DNA from: DASTCZ01 sp035308165
GTDB lineage: Bacteria > Acidobacteriota > Terriglobia > Acidiferrales > UBA7541
Direction: 5' to 3'
DNA: 64,000 nucleotides
NCBI GenBank assembly: GCA_035308165.1
Contig: DATGHC010000010.1
Location: forward strand, 113,693 to 177,692
Shown piece after piece: positions 1-9,361 of the stretch (positions are counted from its first letter, which is position 1; each line of letters begins with the position of its first letter). Both the position numbers and the translations under genes were made by a program. The notes below the pieces were generated by a model. That model worked only from the letters and a program-made list of their open reading frames with translations, did not search any database and was not told the origin of the DNA.

Positions 1-96
1 TGCGATACACCGCTTCAAATTCGGGGCGGTGGAGCAGGCGGACGGAACGCGGAAAGCGCCGAGCCCTATTGCCGGCGGGCGTGGCGCTGGAGCCAT
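1..96 (-). CDS. rnpA: Ribonuclease P protein component, N-terminal part (cut by window edge)
   Basis: Protein subunit of RNase P, which matures tRNA 5' ends. On the minus strand, positions about 70 to 2 translate as RRFPRSVRLLHRPEFEAVYR, the typical RnpA N-terminus (basic residues, then RLL-x-R-x-x-F-x-x-VY). It lies directly downstream of rpmH on the same strand, the near-universal rpmH-rnpA order. Oddity: the homologous frame has no ATG, GTG or TTG between an in-frame stop inside rpmH and the conserved motif. The ATG at 96-94, which overlaps the rpmH stop as TGATG, is in a different frame. The true start is therefore unresolved: an indel, a rare start codon, or a sequence error. The rest of the gene is outside the window. 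Confidence 0.85.
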   Translation of the reverse strand, partial: MAPAPRPPAIGLGAFRVPSACSTAPNLKRCIA

Positions 97-236
97 CAGA
101 CGGGCGTGAGGCGATGACGTCCCTTCTTTCGCCGCGCGGCCAGCACGCGGCGCCCTCCTACGGTCTTCATACGCGCGCGGAAGCCGTGTGTTTTGTGACG
201 CCGCCGAACTCTTGGCTGAAAAGTGCGCTTGGGCAC
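96..236 (-). CDS. rpmH: 50S ribosomal protein L34
   Basis: Small basic protein of the large ribosomal subunit. The 46-residue product begins PKRTFQP after a GTG start and contains KTHGFRARMKT and the basic tail RRKKGRHRL, all hallmarks of L34. The GTG start at 236-234 is preceded by a GGGGAGAG Shine-Dalgarno stretch about 8 nt upstream. The length matches the family (44-50 residues). Its stop overlaps the beginning of the rnpA region. It was recognised by translation because it is shorter than usual ORF cut-offs. rpmH marks the neighbourhood of the replication origin in most bacteria. Confidence 0.95.
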   Translation of the reverse strand: MPKRTFQPRVRRRHKTHGFRARMKTVGGRRVLAARRKKGRHRLTPV

Positions 237-394
237 AGAAACTCTCCCCTGGTAAGCCTCAATGGAGGCAAGTCAAACGTCATAGTCTATGCGGCATGGG
301 GGATGGGGTCAAGGAAGGGGTGGGAGTGCCTCAACCTAATATCCTATGATCCATAAAATCTGTCAATTTCAAATCCGGGTGTGTCTGCTGTATT
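237..394. other. Intergenic region upstream of rpmH
   Basis: About 160 bases between rpmH and the lyase gene, both on the minus strand. It should hold the rpmH promoter. I see no DnaA boxes (TTATCCACA-like), no AT-rich repeats and no RNA gene here. The plus-strand open frame at 69-356 is antisense to rpmH and is not a gene. Confidence 0.5.
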
Positions 395-1372
395 TCACGA
401 GAGCCATTTGCGGATTTGTTCGGGGGTCATGTTGCCGCCGGTCAGCGGAACAACTACGTTTGCGTTGCGGAATTTATCGTTGTGGGTGAATGCGGCGGCG
501 AGGCCAGCGGCACCCGCCGGCTCGACCACAAATCCGTGAAGGCGGAATGACATTTGCATGGCCTTGATGATGGCATGGTCATCCACCAGCAGAATTTCAT
601 CCACCACATTTCTCAAGTCGGCCAAGGCTTCGGGGACGGGTTCACGCGTGGCGATGCCGTCGGCGATGGTGTTAGCGGATTCGGTGCTGCGCAATTCGCG
701 GCTGCGCCAGGAGAGTTCCATCGCGGGGGAGCCGGCTGCACAGACGCCGATCATCCGCGTGGCGGGGGAATGAGCCTTCATCCAGGTGGCGATTCCGGCG
801 AGGAGGGCGCCATCGCCCAGGGGAACCAGCGCGAAATCAAATGGAGTTGGCCAGCGGCACCACTCGATGGCGATGGTTCCCGCGCCTTCGGAAACAGCGG
901 GCTCGAGCCCGTCCACCACAAAGTGGGCTCCCGCTTCATTGGCGAACTCACCGGCTTTGCGTTTTGCCGCGTCAAAATCCGGGCCGAAGAGCCGGACTTC
1001 CGCGCCGAGCTGGCGCATGCGCGCGACCTTGGCGGCGTTTGCGTTTTCCGCGGCGTAAACCACCAAACCAATTCCCCGTTTCCGCGCGGCGAAGGCGAGT
1101 CCCTGGCCGAAGTTTCCAGCGGAAGCGCAAACCAGTTGCCTGGAATCATCGCCCAATTGAGATATGAAAAATTCGGCGCCGCGTCCCTTGAAGCTGCGAA
1201 TGGGATTTACGGTTTCGACTTTCAACACGACACGCATTCCCAGTTCGACGGACAGTGCATCGCTTTCAAATTGAGGGCTGTTCAGGAAAACGGCGTCAAT
1301 AGAGTCAACCGCGGCGGCGATGCGATCAATCGAGAGGCGCGACTCGGATTTGCGGGTGGCAGGTAAAGACAT
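395..1372 (-). CDS. PLP-dependent threonine/serine dehydratase-like lyase
   Basis: Fold-type-II pyridoxal-phosphate enzyme of the threonine ammonia-lyase/serine dehydratase group, 325 residues. The motif IRSFKGRG around residues 58-65 carries the lysine that forms the Schiff base. ASAGNFGQG is the substrate-binding asparagine loop, and PLGDGALLAG is in the place of the phosphate-binding glycine loop. A C-terminal VPLTGGN segment fits the family. There is no C-terminal ACT regulatory domain, so it is the short catabolic or catabolic-like form. It probably deaminates a hydroxy amino acid to a 2-keto acid, but the exact substrate (threonine, serine or a derivative such as hydroxyaspartate or ectoine precursors) cannot be read from the sequence. 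It stands alone on the minus strand. Confidence 0.8.
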   Translation of the reverse strand: MSLPATRKSESRLSIDRIAAAVDSIDAVFLNSPQFESDALSVELGMRVVLKVETVNPIRSFKGRGAEFFISQLGDDSRQLVCASAGNFGQGLAFAARKRGIGLVVYAAENANAAKVARMRQLGAEVRLFGPDFDAAKRKAGEFANEAGAHFVVDGLEPAVSEGAGTIAIEWCRWPTPFDFALVPLGDGALLAGIATWMKAHSPATRMIGVCAAGSPAMELSWRSRELRSTESANTIADGIATREPVPEALADLRNVVDEILLVDDHAIIKAMQMSFRLHGFVVEPAGAAGLAAAFTHNDKFRNANVVVPLTGGNMTPEQIRKWLS

Positions 1373-1524
1373 ACAGCGTTCGGGATCTCCCCTGGGAGGG
1401 GATTATACGGCTCCCAGAAGGCCTAAACATAGGGGAATGCCCCCGCCTTCGCAGAGTCTGCACAGCGACAGCGTTCTTACCATGTGTGAGCGTGCTAGAA
1501 TTTCGGCGCATTGAGGTACCCAAG

Positions 1525-1890
1525 ATGCCACCAACTTTTGCGAACGGAAAGATCTGCTATATCGAGATGCCATCTATGGATGTCTCACGGTCAGCCGAAT
1601 TCTACAAGAAAGTCTTCGGGTGGAAGGTCCGGACGCGCGGGGACGGCAGTGTGGCTTTTGACGATGGCGTCGGCGAAGTCAGCGGTACCTGGGTACTGGG
1701 GCGGCCACCCCACTCTGTGGCCGGCCTTCTGATTTATGTGATGGTGGACAGCGTCGCAAAGACGGTTGAACTCGTCAAAGCGAACGGAGGAGTGATCGTG
1801 CATCCCATCGGCGCGGATGCTCCCGAGATCACCGCCAGGTTCCAGGACCCGGGCGGAAATGTTATTGGGCTCTACCAGCAACCTGGGTGA
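1525..1890 (+). CDS. VOC family (glyoxalase/bleomycin-resistance fold) protein
   Basis: A single vicinal-oxygen-chelate domain protein of 121 residues, predicted cytoplasmic. The N-terminal strand ICYIEMPSMDVSRSAEFYKKVFGWKV is split over two lines of evidence: the D-x-x-x-S-x-x-FY start and the FGW turn are typical, and the C-terminal FQDPGGNVIGLYQ is the usual metal-site end. The start was set at ATG 1525 because GAGG lies about 10 nt upstream; a longer frame opens at 1486 without support. Proteins of this subgroup are often lactoylglutathione-lyase-like, but the substrate is unknown. Transcribed divergently from the PLP lyase. Confidence 0.8.
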   Translation: MPPTFANGKICYIEMPSMDVSRSAEFYKKVFGWKVRTRGDGSVAFDDGVGEVSGTWVLGRPPHSVAGLLIYVMVDSVAKTVELVKANGGVIVHPIGADAPEITARFQDPGGNVIGLYQQPG

Positions 1891-2001
1891 GGATTGTTCA
1901 GGTCTATTTCAAGAATACTTGAGGGGCTGAAGATGGGCACGGGATCCGCGCCCACGACTCCTCTATACGAGAGCTTCTTCAGTGAAATAATTTGACCCGT
2001 T

Positions 2002-3687
2002 TCAGAAATCTTCGATGCGCAGTTTTGTGTCGGCCTGTTTCCACGCTTCTTCGAAGGATTGGCGTGCCTGTTGAGCTTCGGCGGTCTTCTTTTGCGCTTC
2101 GAGTGATTTCCAAAGGCCGAAGAGCGAGCGCGGATTATTGGGATGCTGCTTCAGGTCTTCGCGGAAAACGGCCTCCGCCTCTGCGGGCTTGCCTGCGCGC
2201 AGGAGCGCCGCGCCCAGCGATTCGCGCACGGGGTAATACCACTCGGGCGGCTCGTCGTAATTCATCTTGTCTTGAATTGCCACAGCTTGCCGCCAATGCT
2301 CGATGGCCGCTGCCCCCAAGCCATTCGTAGCTGAGATGCCGTTTACGGCTTCGCTCCTTGCTGCCGCAATTCGCGCATCAAGCACGTGTCCTGCAAGGGT
2401 TGCAATTGTGCTCCAATCGTTGTAAAGCAACCCGAACGGTTGGCCCGAGGGAAGATGCGAGACGGAATTTGCAAATGCTTCGCGTTCTGCCTGGGCAGCC
2501 GCCAACAGGCCCAATTCCGCGAAAGCAACGCCGCGGCCAAAATGCGAATACAGGGTCGCACCCAAAAACTTTGGGTCGGGAATGTCGAGCCTGGGGACTT
2601 CCTCCCACTGCGCAAATCGAAGCAGAGGAAACATGGGCTCCATGATGGTAATTTCCGCCATGGGGAATTCGCCGAGCGCGGGCTTGCCATTGGTTGCGAT
2701 TCGGTTTGCGGCGTCGCGGGAAATCGCAAATTGACCATTCATGCCCGCGGCGTAATAAAGGAAATCAATGTTGTGGGCGAGGTACATGACGGCATACATG
2801 CTGCTGTCCGCGCCGCTGGACTGAATGAAAGCCATATCGCTGGCGATGGCGTCCTGATTAGCTTTCACGGCGCCGCTGTAATTTCCAGTGCGAAGAAAAA
2901 TATGCGCGGGCATGTGCACCAGATGTCCCGCGGCGGGGACAGCGTTGCCCAGCCGTTGCGCGCTGGAATTGGCAAGCTCGGGATGCGGGGAAGCTTCGAG
3001 CGCATGAATGTAGTAGTGATTTGCGCCGATGTGATCGGGCCAGCGCTTGAGCACGGTTTCAAGTGTGGCGATAAGTTCTTCCGTGTCTTCGTTGGGCTTG
3101 CCGTCCACGCTCCAGAGCTGCCAGGGATGCAAGTCCATCAGGCTTTCCGCGAAAAGTACCTGTGCATCGGGATCGTCGGGAAATTTGTGCGCCAGATCGC
3201 GCATGGCGTTGGCGTAATCGTGGGCAAGTCTTGAGAGATCAGCCTTCGGATCATCCGTGTAGCGCTTGGCGAGAGCGGCAACGTAGGCGCGCTCATTTTC
3301 CGGCCCGGCCGCAGCAAGCTTGAGCGCCTTCTGGATGGTGTTGTAGCTGTTCTTCTCGCGTTCCAGGTCTATATCCATATTGTAGTTTGGGCCCAGCGCC
3401 AGCGCCCGGCCCCAGAGCGGCATGGGTGATTGCGGGTCGAGCTCCGCGGCACGATCGAATGAGCGGATTGCTTCCTCGTGGTTAAATCCGTAAACGAGAG
3501 TGAGTCCCTGATCGAAGAATCTCTGTGCTTCGGGGTTGGAAGTGCTTATTACGTGATGCAGCGTGCCCATGCCGGAGTAGAGCTTTACGGGTGGCTGCGC
3601 AGGCTGCTGCGGCGCTTGCGTTTGCGCGAGGAGCGGTGCGCTCACCAAGGATGCGATAACGAAAACGACGCAGCTCAAGTTACGCAT
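2002..3687 (-). CDS. Secreted tetratricopeptide-repeat protein
   Basis: An exported 561-residue TPR protein. The N-terminus MRNLSCVVFVIASLVSAPLLAQ is a signal peptide with a likely cleavage after LAQ; it is followed by a low-complexity Q/P/A linker. TPR units are visible near the N-terminus (RFFDQGLTLVYGFNHEEAIRSFDRAAELDP) and the C-terminus (ESLGAALLRAGKPAEAEAVFREDLKQHP), with a helical middle rich in H and Y (HIGANHYYIHALEASPHPE). ATG 3687 is preferred over GTG 3699 because GAGG sits 7 nt upstream. No catalytic domain is recognisable. Such periplasmic TPR proteins are common in Acidobacteria, usually of unknown function. Confidence 0.8.
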   Translation of the reverse strand: MRNLSCVVFVIASLVSAPLLAQTQAPQQPAQPPVKLYSGMGTLHHVISTSNPEAQRFFDQGLTLVYGFNHEEAIRSFDRAAELDPQSPMPLWGRALALGPNYNMDIDLEREKNSYNTIQKALKLAAAGPENERAYVAALAKRYTDDPKADLSRLAHDYANAMRDLAHKFPDDPDAQVLFAESLMDLHPWQLWSVDGKPNEDTEELIATLETVLKRWPDHIGANHYYIHALEASPHPELANSSAQRLGNAVPAAGHLVHMPAHIFLRTGNYSGAVKANQDAIASDMAFIQSSGADSSMYAVMYLAHNIDFLYYAAGMNGQFAISRDAANRIATNGKPALGEFPMAEITIMEPMFPLLRFAQWEEVPRLDIPDPKFLGATLYSHFGRGVAFAELGLLAAAQAEREAFANSVSHLPSGQPFGLLYNDWSTIATLAGHVLDARIAAARSEAVNGISATNGLGAAAIEHWRQAVAIQDKMNYDEPPEWYYPVRESLGAALLRAGKPAEAEAVFREDLKQHPNNPRSLFGLWKSLEAQKKTAEAQQARQSFEEAWKQADTKLRIEDF

Positions 3688-3860
3688 GACTCGCCTCACG
3701 ATTAGCCTGAGATAATTGGGAAAACGTGACGCGATTGTAACGACGAGATATCCCTGACGTCAATTGAGGACAAGTTTGAATTTGGTGTTGACCGAAATCT
3801 AGTCAAGCCGGATAAGTTTCTTGCTGTTCGCTGAGGACCACCAGGGCACAGTACCCGATT

Positions 3861-5570
3861 TCAATAACGCCACGCTCCGGCGTTTTCTCCCGCCGGCGCG
3901 TTCTTGGTAATTTGATCTGCCATCATGCGAATCAGGTTGGCGCTGGAAGTGGGTTGCCAGCCGTGGCCCTTCATGGGTCGCCCGTATTCGAAGACGCAAT
4001 CGCAGGGCGGATCCTTTTCAGCCATCAAAGCATCCTGCAGAAGATACACGGCGAGATTGAGATAGTAGTTATCCATATCGCCGACGTAGACATGAATTTT
4101 TCCGCGGAGTTTGGGGCCAAGCGTTGCCCAATTTGTGCGCAGGTTGTAGCTGAGATCGTAGCCGTGATCTCGCATGTAGAGCGCGACACTGTGATCAATC
4201 TTCCCAGTTTGTTTATCCCACAAGGGTTTGGGGTAGCCATCGTCGCCAACCGGCCCGTAAGTAGCCTCCCAAATCTCCATTTGCTGCGCCGAGCGCCCGT
4301 GGCTGCCCAGGACGTCTTCAAGTTGCGACATAGCCTTCATGGTGACTTCGGGCTGGCCATCTGATTTTCTTTGCATGTACCGCGGAGCCTGCGTCCAAGT
4401 GTGTCCCGGCTCGAAAAAGGCGTTGTCGTCGTCATAGATATTCGTCAGCTGGTACTTGCGGAAATCAATCGGATCCGGATAGAGCGTCCACGTGCCGCCG
4501 AAAAAGTCAGGATAGAACACCTGCACTGCGAGTGATTCCCATCCGCCGGTCGAGCCGCCGGTGAGCACGCGCGCGTAGGGTTTGCGAATCATGCGGAAAT
4601 GCACTTCCAAGTAAGGAATGAGCTCATGAGTCAGAGCGTCGCCGAAAGGACCGTTGTTCGCTGAGTTGACCGCGTAAGAATCATCGAAATATGGCGTTGG
4701 ATGCTGGAAGGTTACGGCGATCATGCGCGGAAAATTATCCGAACTCCAGGCCTGATAAAACTCGTAGCCTGACTCACGATTCAGATCGGTCATTTGCGCG
4801 CGCTGCGCCGGACTGACAGGCCGATCCTCCGTTGAAAACCCATATGGCGCGCCCAATCCAAAATGGCCTTCCTCATATACAACGGGGTAGGAGGAGTTGG
4901 GGTGCTGGTCATAACCCTTGGGCAGCAGGACGATGGCGCCAATGTATATTGGGCGTCCCCAGAATTTTGTGAGCATTTGACTCTGAATCTTCACGTGCCT
5001 CACCCAGGGCGTGTCCGCGGGCACGTCCACGGGCGGAATCACTTTCGACAGGCTGAGGCGAATGTCGTATCCAGCTGAGGGATCGAGATGCACACGTTGG
5101 ACTTCGCTGTAGAAATTGCCGGGCGAGCGATTGAAGTGCTGGCCTTCCCATTGGTCCATGTGCGCCCAGATGGTGTGACCATCAGAACGATGAAATTCCG
5201 TATACATGTTGACCAGCGCTTGGACGTAATAATCGCCGGCGGGAATATCGCGAAGGCTGCGCATGGGAGAGCCCGGGGTGCTGCCGTCAATCACAGCGGC
5301 CTTACCGGGAGCGAGTGCGTCAATATCTGTTCCGAAAATCGGTGCAGTGTCACCCCACCCTCCGGCCTGCAAGCGCGGCTCGGGTGTGTCGCGCTGCGAG
5401 ATCATCACGAATACGCGGCCCGTGAGCGGACCTGCTTGTACGGAAGCCGGAAATGAGATTTCGAATCTTGGCCCTGAAGATTGCGGCGTGGTTGCGCGAG
5501 CAGTTTTCACCGAAGACAGCAACGCAGCCAAAGCCAAAATTCCAAGAGTTATCCCTGCACGCTTCCTCAT
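3861..5570 (-). CDS. Secreted alpha/beta-hydrolase, putative esterase (enterochelin-esterase-like)
   Basis: A 569-residue exported hydrolase. Residues 1-26 form a signal peptide (cleavage near ARA-TT). A beta-rich N-terminal part of about 190 residues is followed by an alpha/beta-hydrolase of the esterase D type: a strand IGAIVLLPKGY at about 210, then the nucleophile elbow TGGSTGGWE with Ser about 340, and a late GHGW that could carry the catalytic histidine. ATG 5570 has GGAG about 7 nt upstream. It starts 52 nt after the stop of the TonB-dependent receptor on the same strand, so the two are probably co-transcribed, suggesting that the receptor imports a product or substrate of this esterase. 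The substrate is unknown. Confidence 0.75.
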   Translation of the reverse strand: MRKRAGITLGILALAALLSSVKTARATTPQSSGPRFEISFPASVQAGPLTGRVFVMISQRDTPEPRLQAGGWGDTAPIFGTDIDALAPGKAAVIDGSTPGSPMRSLRDIPAGDYYVQALVNMYTEFHRSDGHTIWAHMDQWEGQHFNRSPGNFYSEVQRVHLDPSAGYDIRLSLSKVIPPVDVPADTPWVRHVKIQSQMLTKFWGRPIYIGAIVLLPKGYDQHPNSSYPVVYEEGHFGLGAPYGFSTEDRPVSPAQRAQMTDLNRESGYEFYQAWSSDNFPRMIAVTFQHPTPYFDDSYAVNSANNGPFGDALTHELIPYLEVHFRMIRKPYARVLTGGSTGGWESLAVQVFYPDFFGGTWTLYPDPIDFRKYQLTNIYDDDNAFFEPGHTWTQAPRYMQRKSDGQPEVTMKAMSQLEDVLGSHGRSAQQMEIWEATYGPVGDDGYPKPLWDKQTGKIDHSVALYMRDHGYDLSYNLRTNWATLGPKLRGKIHVYVGDMDNYYLNLAVYLLQDALMAEKDPPCDCVFEYGRPMKGHGWQPTSSANLIRMMADQITKNAPAGENAGAWRY

Positions 5571-5622
5571 GCCGCGCTCCTTAGTCCGGAAATGGTTTCT
5601 CTGTTACTCGCTCGTAAACTTT

Positions 5623-8600
5623 CTAGAACGAGACTTGCGCCTTGATCTGCAACAGTCGCGGTGAGCTGTCCGCTCCCAGTCCTGAGCCATACACCGAATT
5701 CGACGGCCCCACCGTTGAGGTGATCAGACCAAACGTCGAGGAGGAGTTTATGTTGGTGCCCGGAATCGAGAAATTCACATGGTTCAGCACATTGTATGCT
5801 TGCGCCCCAATGCCCAAAGTCCAATTCTCCCAGATTTTGAAGTTCTTCATGAGGGCGAAATCGGTGTCGAAGTACCCCGGACCGATGAGGACATTCCGAG
5901 GAGTATTGCCAAACATCAGTGAGGATTTTGATAGCTTGGAAAATAATCCGCTGGGGAAGCACGAAACGGCCGTCGTACCCGAATACACAGGAACATTGCA
6001 ACTCGGAATTGCCGCCCCGCTCCAGTTTGCAAACGGTGTGGCGCCTCCGTAATTGTCCGCTGTCAATGTCGAGTTGAGTGAAGTATCCGTGAAATTCAGC
6101 GGGAAGCCGGAGCGCGCGATGATGGTTCCAGAAACCTGCCAACCCTCAATCGCCCGGCTTAAGGCTCCTGACTGAGTGTGAATCAATTTCTGGATGGGGA
6201 GCGTCCAAACGTAAGTGGCGTCCATATAATGGCGCACATCAATATCGGCCACGGAAATTGAGCTGGCCAGGGAATAAGGATTGAGGACCGTCCTCGTTTG
6301 CCCAGTCCCTTCGCCGATATCAAAGGCGTGGCTCCACATGTAGTTAGCCTGGAGCGCCCCACCTCCGAAACGATATTGGAACGAAACCGTCATGCCGTTG
6401 TAATGTGAAGTGCCGCTGGGCTGGAAGTACGTCACGGACTTGAACAAGGGATTGAGAGGGGTGGCTGGAAACCCCGCCAGACCGAACGCGTTATAACCGC
6501 CAACGCTAAGCAGTTCGTGGATCCCGTGGTTTCCGTTATAAGCCAGGTTCAAAGAAGCGTTGTGCCACAAACCCTGCTGAACCTGAATGTTCCATTCCTG
6601 GTACTGAGGCAAATTCAGATAGGGTGCAGTAGTTGTGAAATTAGGAGGCGCGAAAGTCCCACCTGCAGCCTTCACTGCCGCTTGCAGTTGAGTCAGGTTG
6701 TCCCCGGCCAGGAAGCCACTCTTGAACGCAGTGAAGTCCGTGATCGCATCGGTCTGCAGGGGATTGCCCGAGCTGGTGGTCTGCGCAGGAGAAATATAAC
6801 CAAGCGAGGTAACAGCGAAGCTGGACGTATTGGGCGCGTTGTTCGCAAAGGCCGTGGCGAGGCTGAAGGCGTAGTTATCTCCAAACAATCCGATGCCACC
6901 ACGCAATACGGTCGGACGATTTCCGCCCCGGACCTGCCAAGCGAAACCCAGGCGCGGCTGCCATTCCAGAGACTGATATCCTTTGAATCCCTGGAAAAGG
7001 CCCGTCGAGATGGCTTGATTGTAAGGGGTGGAGGCTGTGTTTCCGCCGGTCAGAAATGGAGTCGAAAGGTTGGCCATACAAACGGTCCGGCAGACTGGAT
7101 TTGATGCATGGTCCACCCTCAATGCGAGGGTGACCGAGAGATTATTACGAATTCGAAGCGTATCTGTGACGTAGGCTCCCAGGCGATACATCGCGAACGG
7201 CTGGTCGGTGGATAATGGGAAACTTTGAGTGTAGGTCGTGCTGTTACCGGATGGGGTCCCTGGATCGAAACCGCCGTTGTAGAAGGCGTCCAGGTTGGCG
7301 ACCGACATGCTCCGAGTAGTGCTGAAATAGTTGCTCATGTCGTAGCGGTCAAAAACGCCGCCAAACTTGAACGAATGTCGGCCCTTCTGCCATGAAAAAT
7401 CATCCGAGAATTCGGCGCTGGTGATGGCGCGACCCTGCGGGAAGCCGCTGACGCTGGACCCCAGCGAATTGAGACTTCCATCCTGGAAGGAGACAGCGTA
7501 GGGCATAGTGGCCAAGGATTGGGCGAAATTCGTCGGAGCGAAGAGCGCATGGTACCACTCGGCACCGAGCGTGACCTGGTTCAGCATATTCGAGTTGAAG
7601 GTGTGTGTTTCCACAATCTCCGAGTTCCAACTCGGCTGAGGGCTAATCACATTGAAATCCTTGGGATCAATGGTGTCAGTAGAGGTCGCCTGCACGCCGT
7701 CGTCTCTGAAGTAATGAACGAAGGCGTGATCCTTTGAGCTGATGTTGTAGTCCACACGGAAACTGTAAATGGTTTCCGGAGTGTAATTCGGCACAACGGA
7801 AGCAAAGCGTACGCTGCATGCGGGCAAAGCCGCAGCCAAAGCGGGGGTGGCAGCGGTCCCTAATCCAGTGAAAGTTCCGCATCCAGGGCCGGTAAATGAA
7901 CTGCCAGCAGTGCCGGTCGGGATTCCGGCCGAGGACGCCGACGAAGCGCCCGGCGCCTTGTTCCAAAGATTGAACATGGAGGTGTAAAACGGAAGAGAGT
8001 TGGTCAAGCCCAGCGTCGTGAGATTAGTCGTTGTTGCAGTTTCAAATGCACTCGTGGGCAGATAAGTGAAATTGCTTGATGCCGGCAGAATGATGCGGAC
8101 CCCTTCGGTATTGAAGTAAACGAAGAGTTTGTTCTTCAGGATTGGTCCACCCACATCGCCGGCATATTGATTGGCATTCTGGAACGATCGCGGCGTGCCT
8201 ACCGAGTTGTGGAAGTAACTGTTGGCGTCAACGGCCCGGCCGCTCCAATAATATTTCAAATCGCCGTGAAATTTATTCGTGCCTGACTTTGTGACGATGG
8301 TGGTGTTCGATCCGGCGAGCGTGCCGTACTCACCCGTATATCCATTAGGCACGACGGTGGCTTCCTGAACTTCGTTCAAGCCGAGAAGCAGGTTGGATGC
8401 GCCTCCGTTCGTGGCATTGTTGTCGGGGTCAATGTCCGGCATGCCGTTCAACGAAACCATATTGGACGAAGTAGGCAGGCCAAAGAATGAAGGGAAAGTT
8501 CCTCCTCGGGCCACGACCGCGCCAGCTGCGTACCACAAAATGTCGTAGATATCGTTGCCACCGTTCGGTACTTCCTGAATCTGCTTCAGCGTCAAGTTGG

Positions 8601-9015
8601 TGGAATTATTCCCGTTTTCCGTTTGGAAGATGGGAGCTTCCGCCGTAACCGCGACCGTTTGAGTTGTGCCCTTCAGGGTGAGTTTCATCTCCAGCGAGGA
8701 AACCTGGCCGAGGCGAACCACAGTATTTGTCGTGGCGCTTTGAAGCCCTTCGGCATCCACCGTGACGGAATAATCACCCGGTTCCAGCAACGCGAAGCGG
8801 AAGATCCCCTCGTCATTTGTTTTCATCGAGGCCGTAGCCGAGGTGCTCATGTTTTTTACCGTTACCGTTGCGCCCGCTACGCTACTCCCCTGAGGATCCT
8901 TAACCACTCCGCTGATGTCGCCTGTTGTTTGCGCTTGGGCAAACGCGCCTTGCGCGCAGAGGCCGGCCAATATAAGAGTGCAAGTAAGAACAACAAACAT
9001 TCTCATTTTTCTCAT
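5623..9015 (-). CDS. TonB-dependent receptor with carboxypeptidase-regulatory-like N-terminus (Oar-like)
   Basis: Outer-membrane protein of 1130 residues. Order: signal peptide (1-26, ending AFAQA), a CarboxypepD_reg-like beta-sandwich of about 30-110 (GDISGVVKDPQGSSVAGATV, then GIFRFALLEPGDYSVTV), a plug region (NTTIVTKSGTNKFHGDLKYY), and a long beta-barrel ending in an aromatic residue (QIKAQVSF), the outer-membrane insertion signature. ATG 9015 is preceded by GAGG at 9 nt. This architecture is greatly expanded in Acidobacteria and is thought to import large or complex carbon compounds. Probably in one operon with the downstream esterase. The ligand is unknown. Confidence 0.9.
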   Translation of the reverse strand: MRKMRMFVVLTCTLILAGLCAQGAFAQAQTTGDISGVVKDPQGSSVAGATVTVKNMSTSATASMKTNDEGIFRFALLEPGDYSVTVDAEGLQSATTNTVVRLGQVSSLEMKLTLKGTTQTVAVTAEAPIFQTENGNNSTNLTLKQIQEVPNGGNDIYDILWYAAGAVVARGGTFPSFFGLPTSSNMVSLNGMPDIDPDNNATNGGASNLLLGLNEVQEATVVPNGYTGEYGTLAGSNTTIVTKSGTNKFHGDLKYYWSGRAVDANSYFHNSVGTPRSFQNANQYAGDVGGPILKNKLFVYFNTEGVRIILPASSNFTYLPTSAFETATTTNLTTLGLTNSLPFYTSMFNLWNKAPGASSASSAGIPTGTAGSSFTGPGCGTFTGLGTAATPALAAALPACSVRFASVVPNYTPETIYSFRVDYNISSKDHAFVHYFRDDGVQATSTDTIDPKDFNVISPQPSWNSEIVETHTFNSNMLNQVTLGAEWYHALFAPTNFAQSLATMPYAVSFQDGSLNSLGSSVSGFPQGRAITSAEFSDDFSWQKGRHSFKFGGVFDRYDMSNYFSTTRSMSVANLDAFYNGGFDPGTPSGNSTTYTQSFPLSTDQPFAMYRLGAYVTDTLRIRNNLSVTLALRVDHASNPVCRTVCMANLSTPFLTGGNTASTPYNQAISTGLFQGFKGYQSLEWQPRLGFAWQVRGGNRPTVLRGGIGLFGDNYAFSLATAFANNAPNTSSFAVTSLGYISPAQTTSSGNPLQTDAITDFTAFKSGFLAGDNLTQLQAAVKAAGGTFAPPNFTTTAPYLNLPQYQEWNIQVQQGLWHNASLNLAYNGNHGIHELLSVGGYNAFGLAGFPATPLNPLFKSVTYFQPSGTSHYNGMTVSFQYRFGGGALQANYMWSHAFDIGEGTGQTRTVLNPYSLASSISVADIDVRHYMDATYVWTLPIQKLIHTQSGALSRAIEGWQVSGTIIARSGFPLNFTDTSLNSTLTADNYGGATPFANWSGAAIPSCNVPVYSGTTAVSCFPSGLFSKLSKSSLMFGNTPRNVLIGPGYFDTDFALMKNFKIWENWTLGIGAQAYNVLNHVNFSIPGTNINSSSTFGLITSTVGPSNSVYGSGLGADSSPRLLQIKAQVSF

Positions 9016-9361
9016 TTAAGTTGCCTCATTTCCTTGGGATTCTTGCCGAGGGTGAACCACAATCAGAGTTGAAGAATAAATTACAAAGCTTTCGTGGGGA
9101 TTCGCAACCGAGAACAAGCTTCCGCCAGTTGCGCTCGCGCTCCGGCGCAAATTCGGACACGCCGCCCTATTTTCGATCCCCATCATGCGGAACCACCTCC
9201 ACGTGAGTTCCGCGTACAATCCCTTGTAGGCAGGACGTACTGACCCAGAACCTAAAAGTTTATGTCCCGCATATACGCCCGCGCGCAATTAGCTGTCAAG
9301 GAAATAAGATTGATGCTGTTGGAGGCAAGAGTTAAATGGAGTTTAAAGAACGCGCCGGACG
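9016..9361. other. Intergenic region between ffh and the TonB receptor
   Basis: About 345 bases. It should contain the receptor promoter (minus strand). I found no convincing coding frame, tRNA or riboswitch consensus in it. The 90-residue minus-strand frame at 9016-9288 runs directly into the receptor start and lacks any recognisable motif. Confidence 0.4.

Noticed and set aside
69..356. 95-residue plus-strand frame at the left edge
   Set aside because: Entirely antisense to rpmH and its upstream region; no ribosome site or motif.
237..394. oriC near rpmH
   Set aside because: No DnaA-box cluster or AT-rich unwinding element was found there or between rsmG and parA.
554..1366. 270-residue plus-strand frame
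   Set aside because: Antisense shadow of the PLP lyase gene, which has clear family motifs.
2386..3234. 282-residue plus-strand frame
   Set aside because: Antisense to the TPR protein gene; no start context or recognisable domain.
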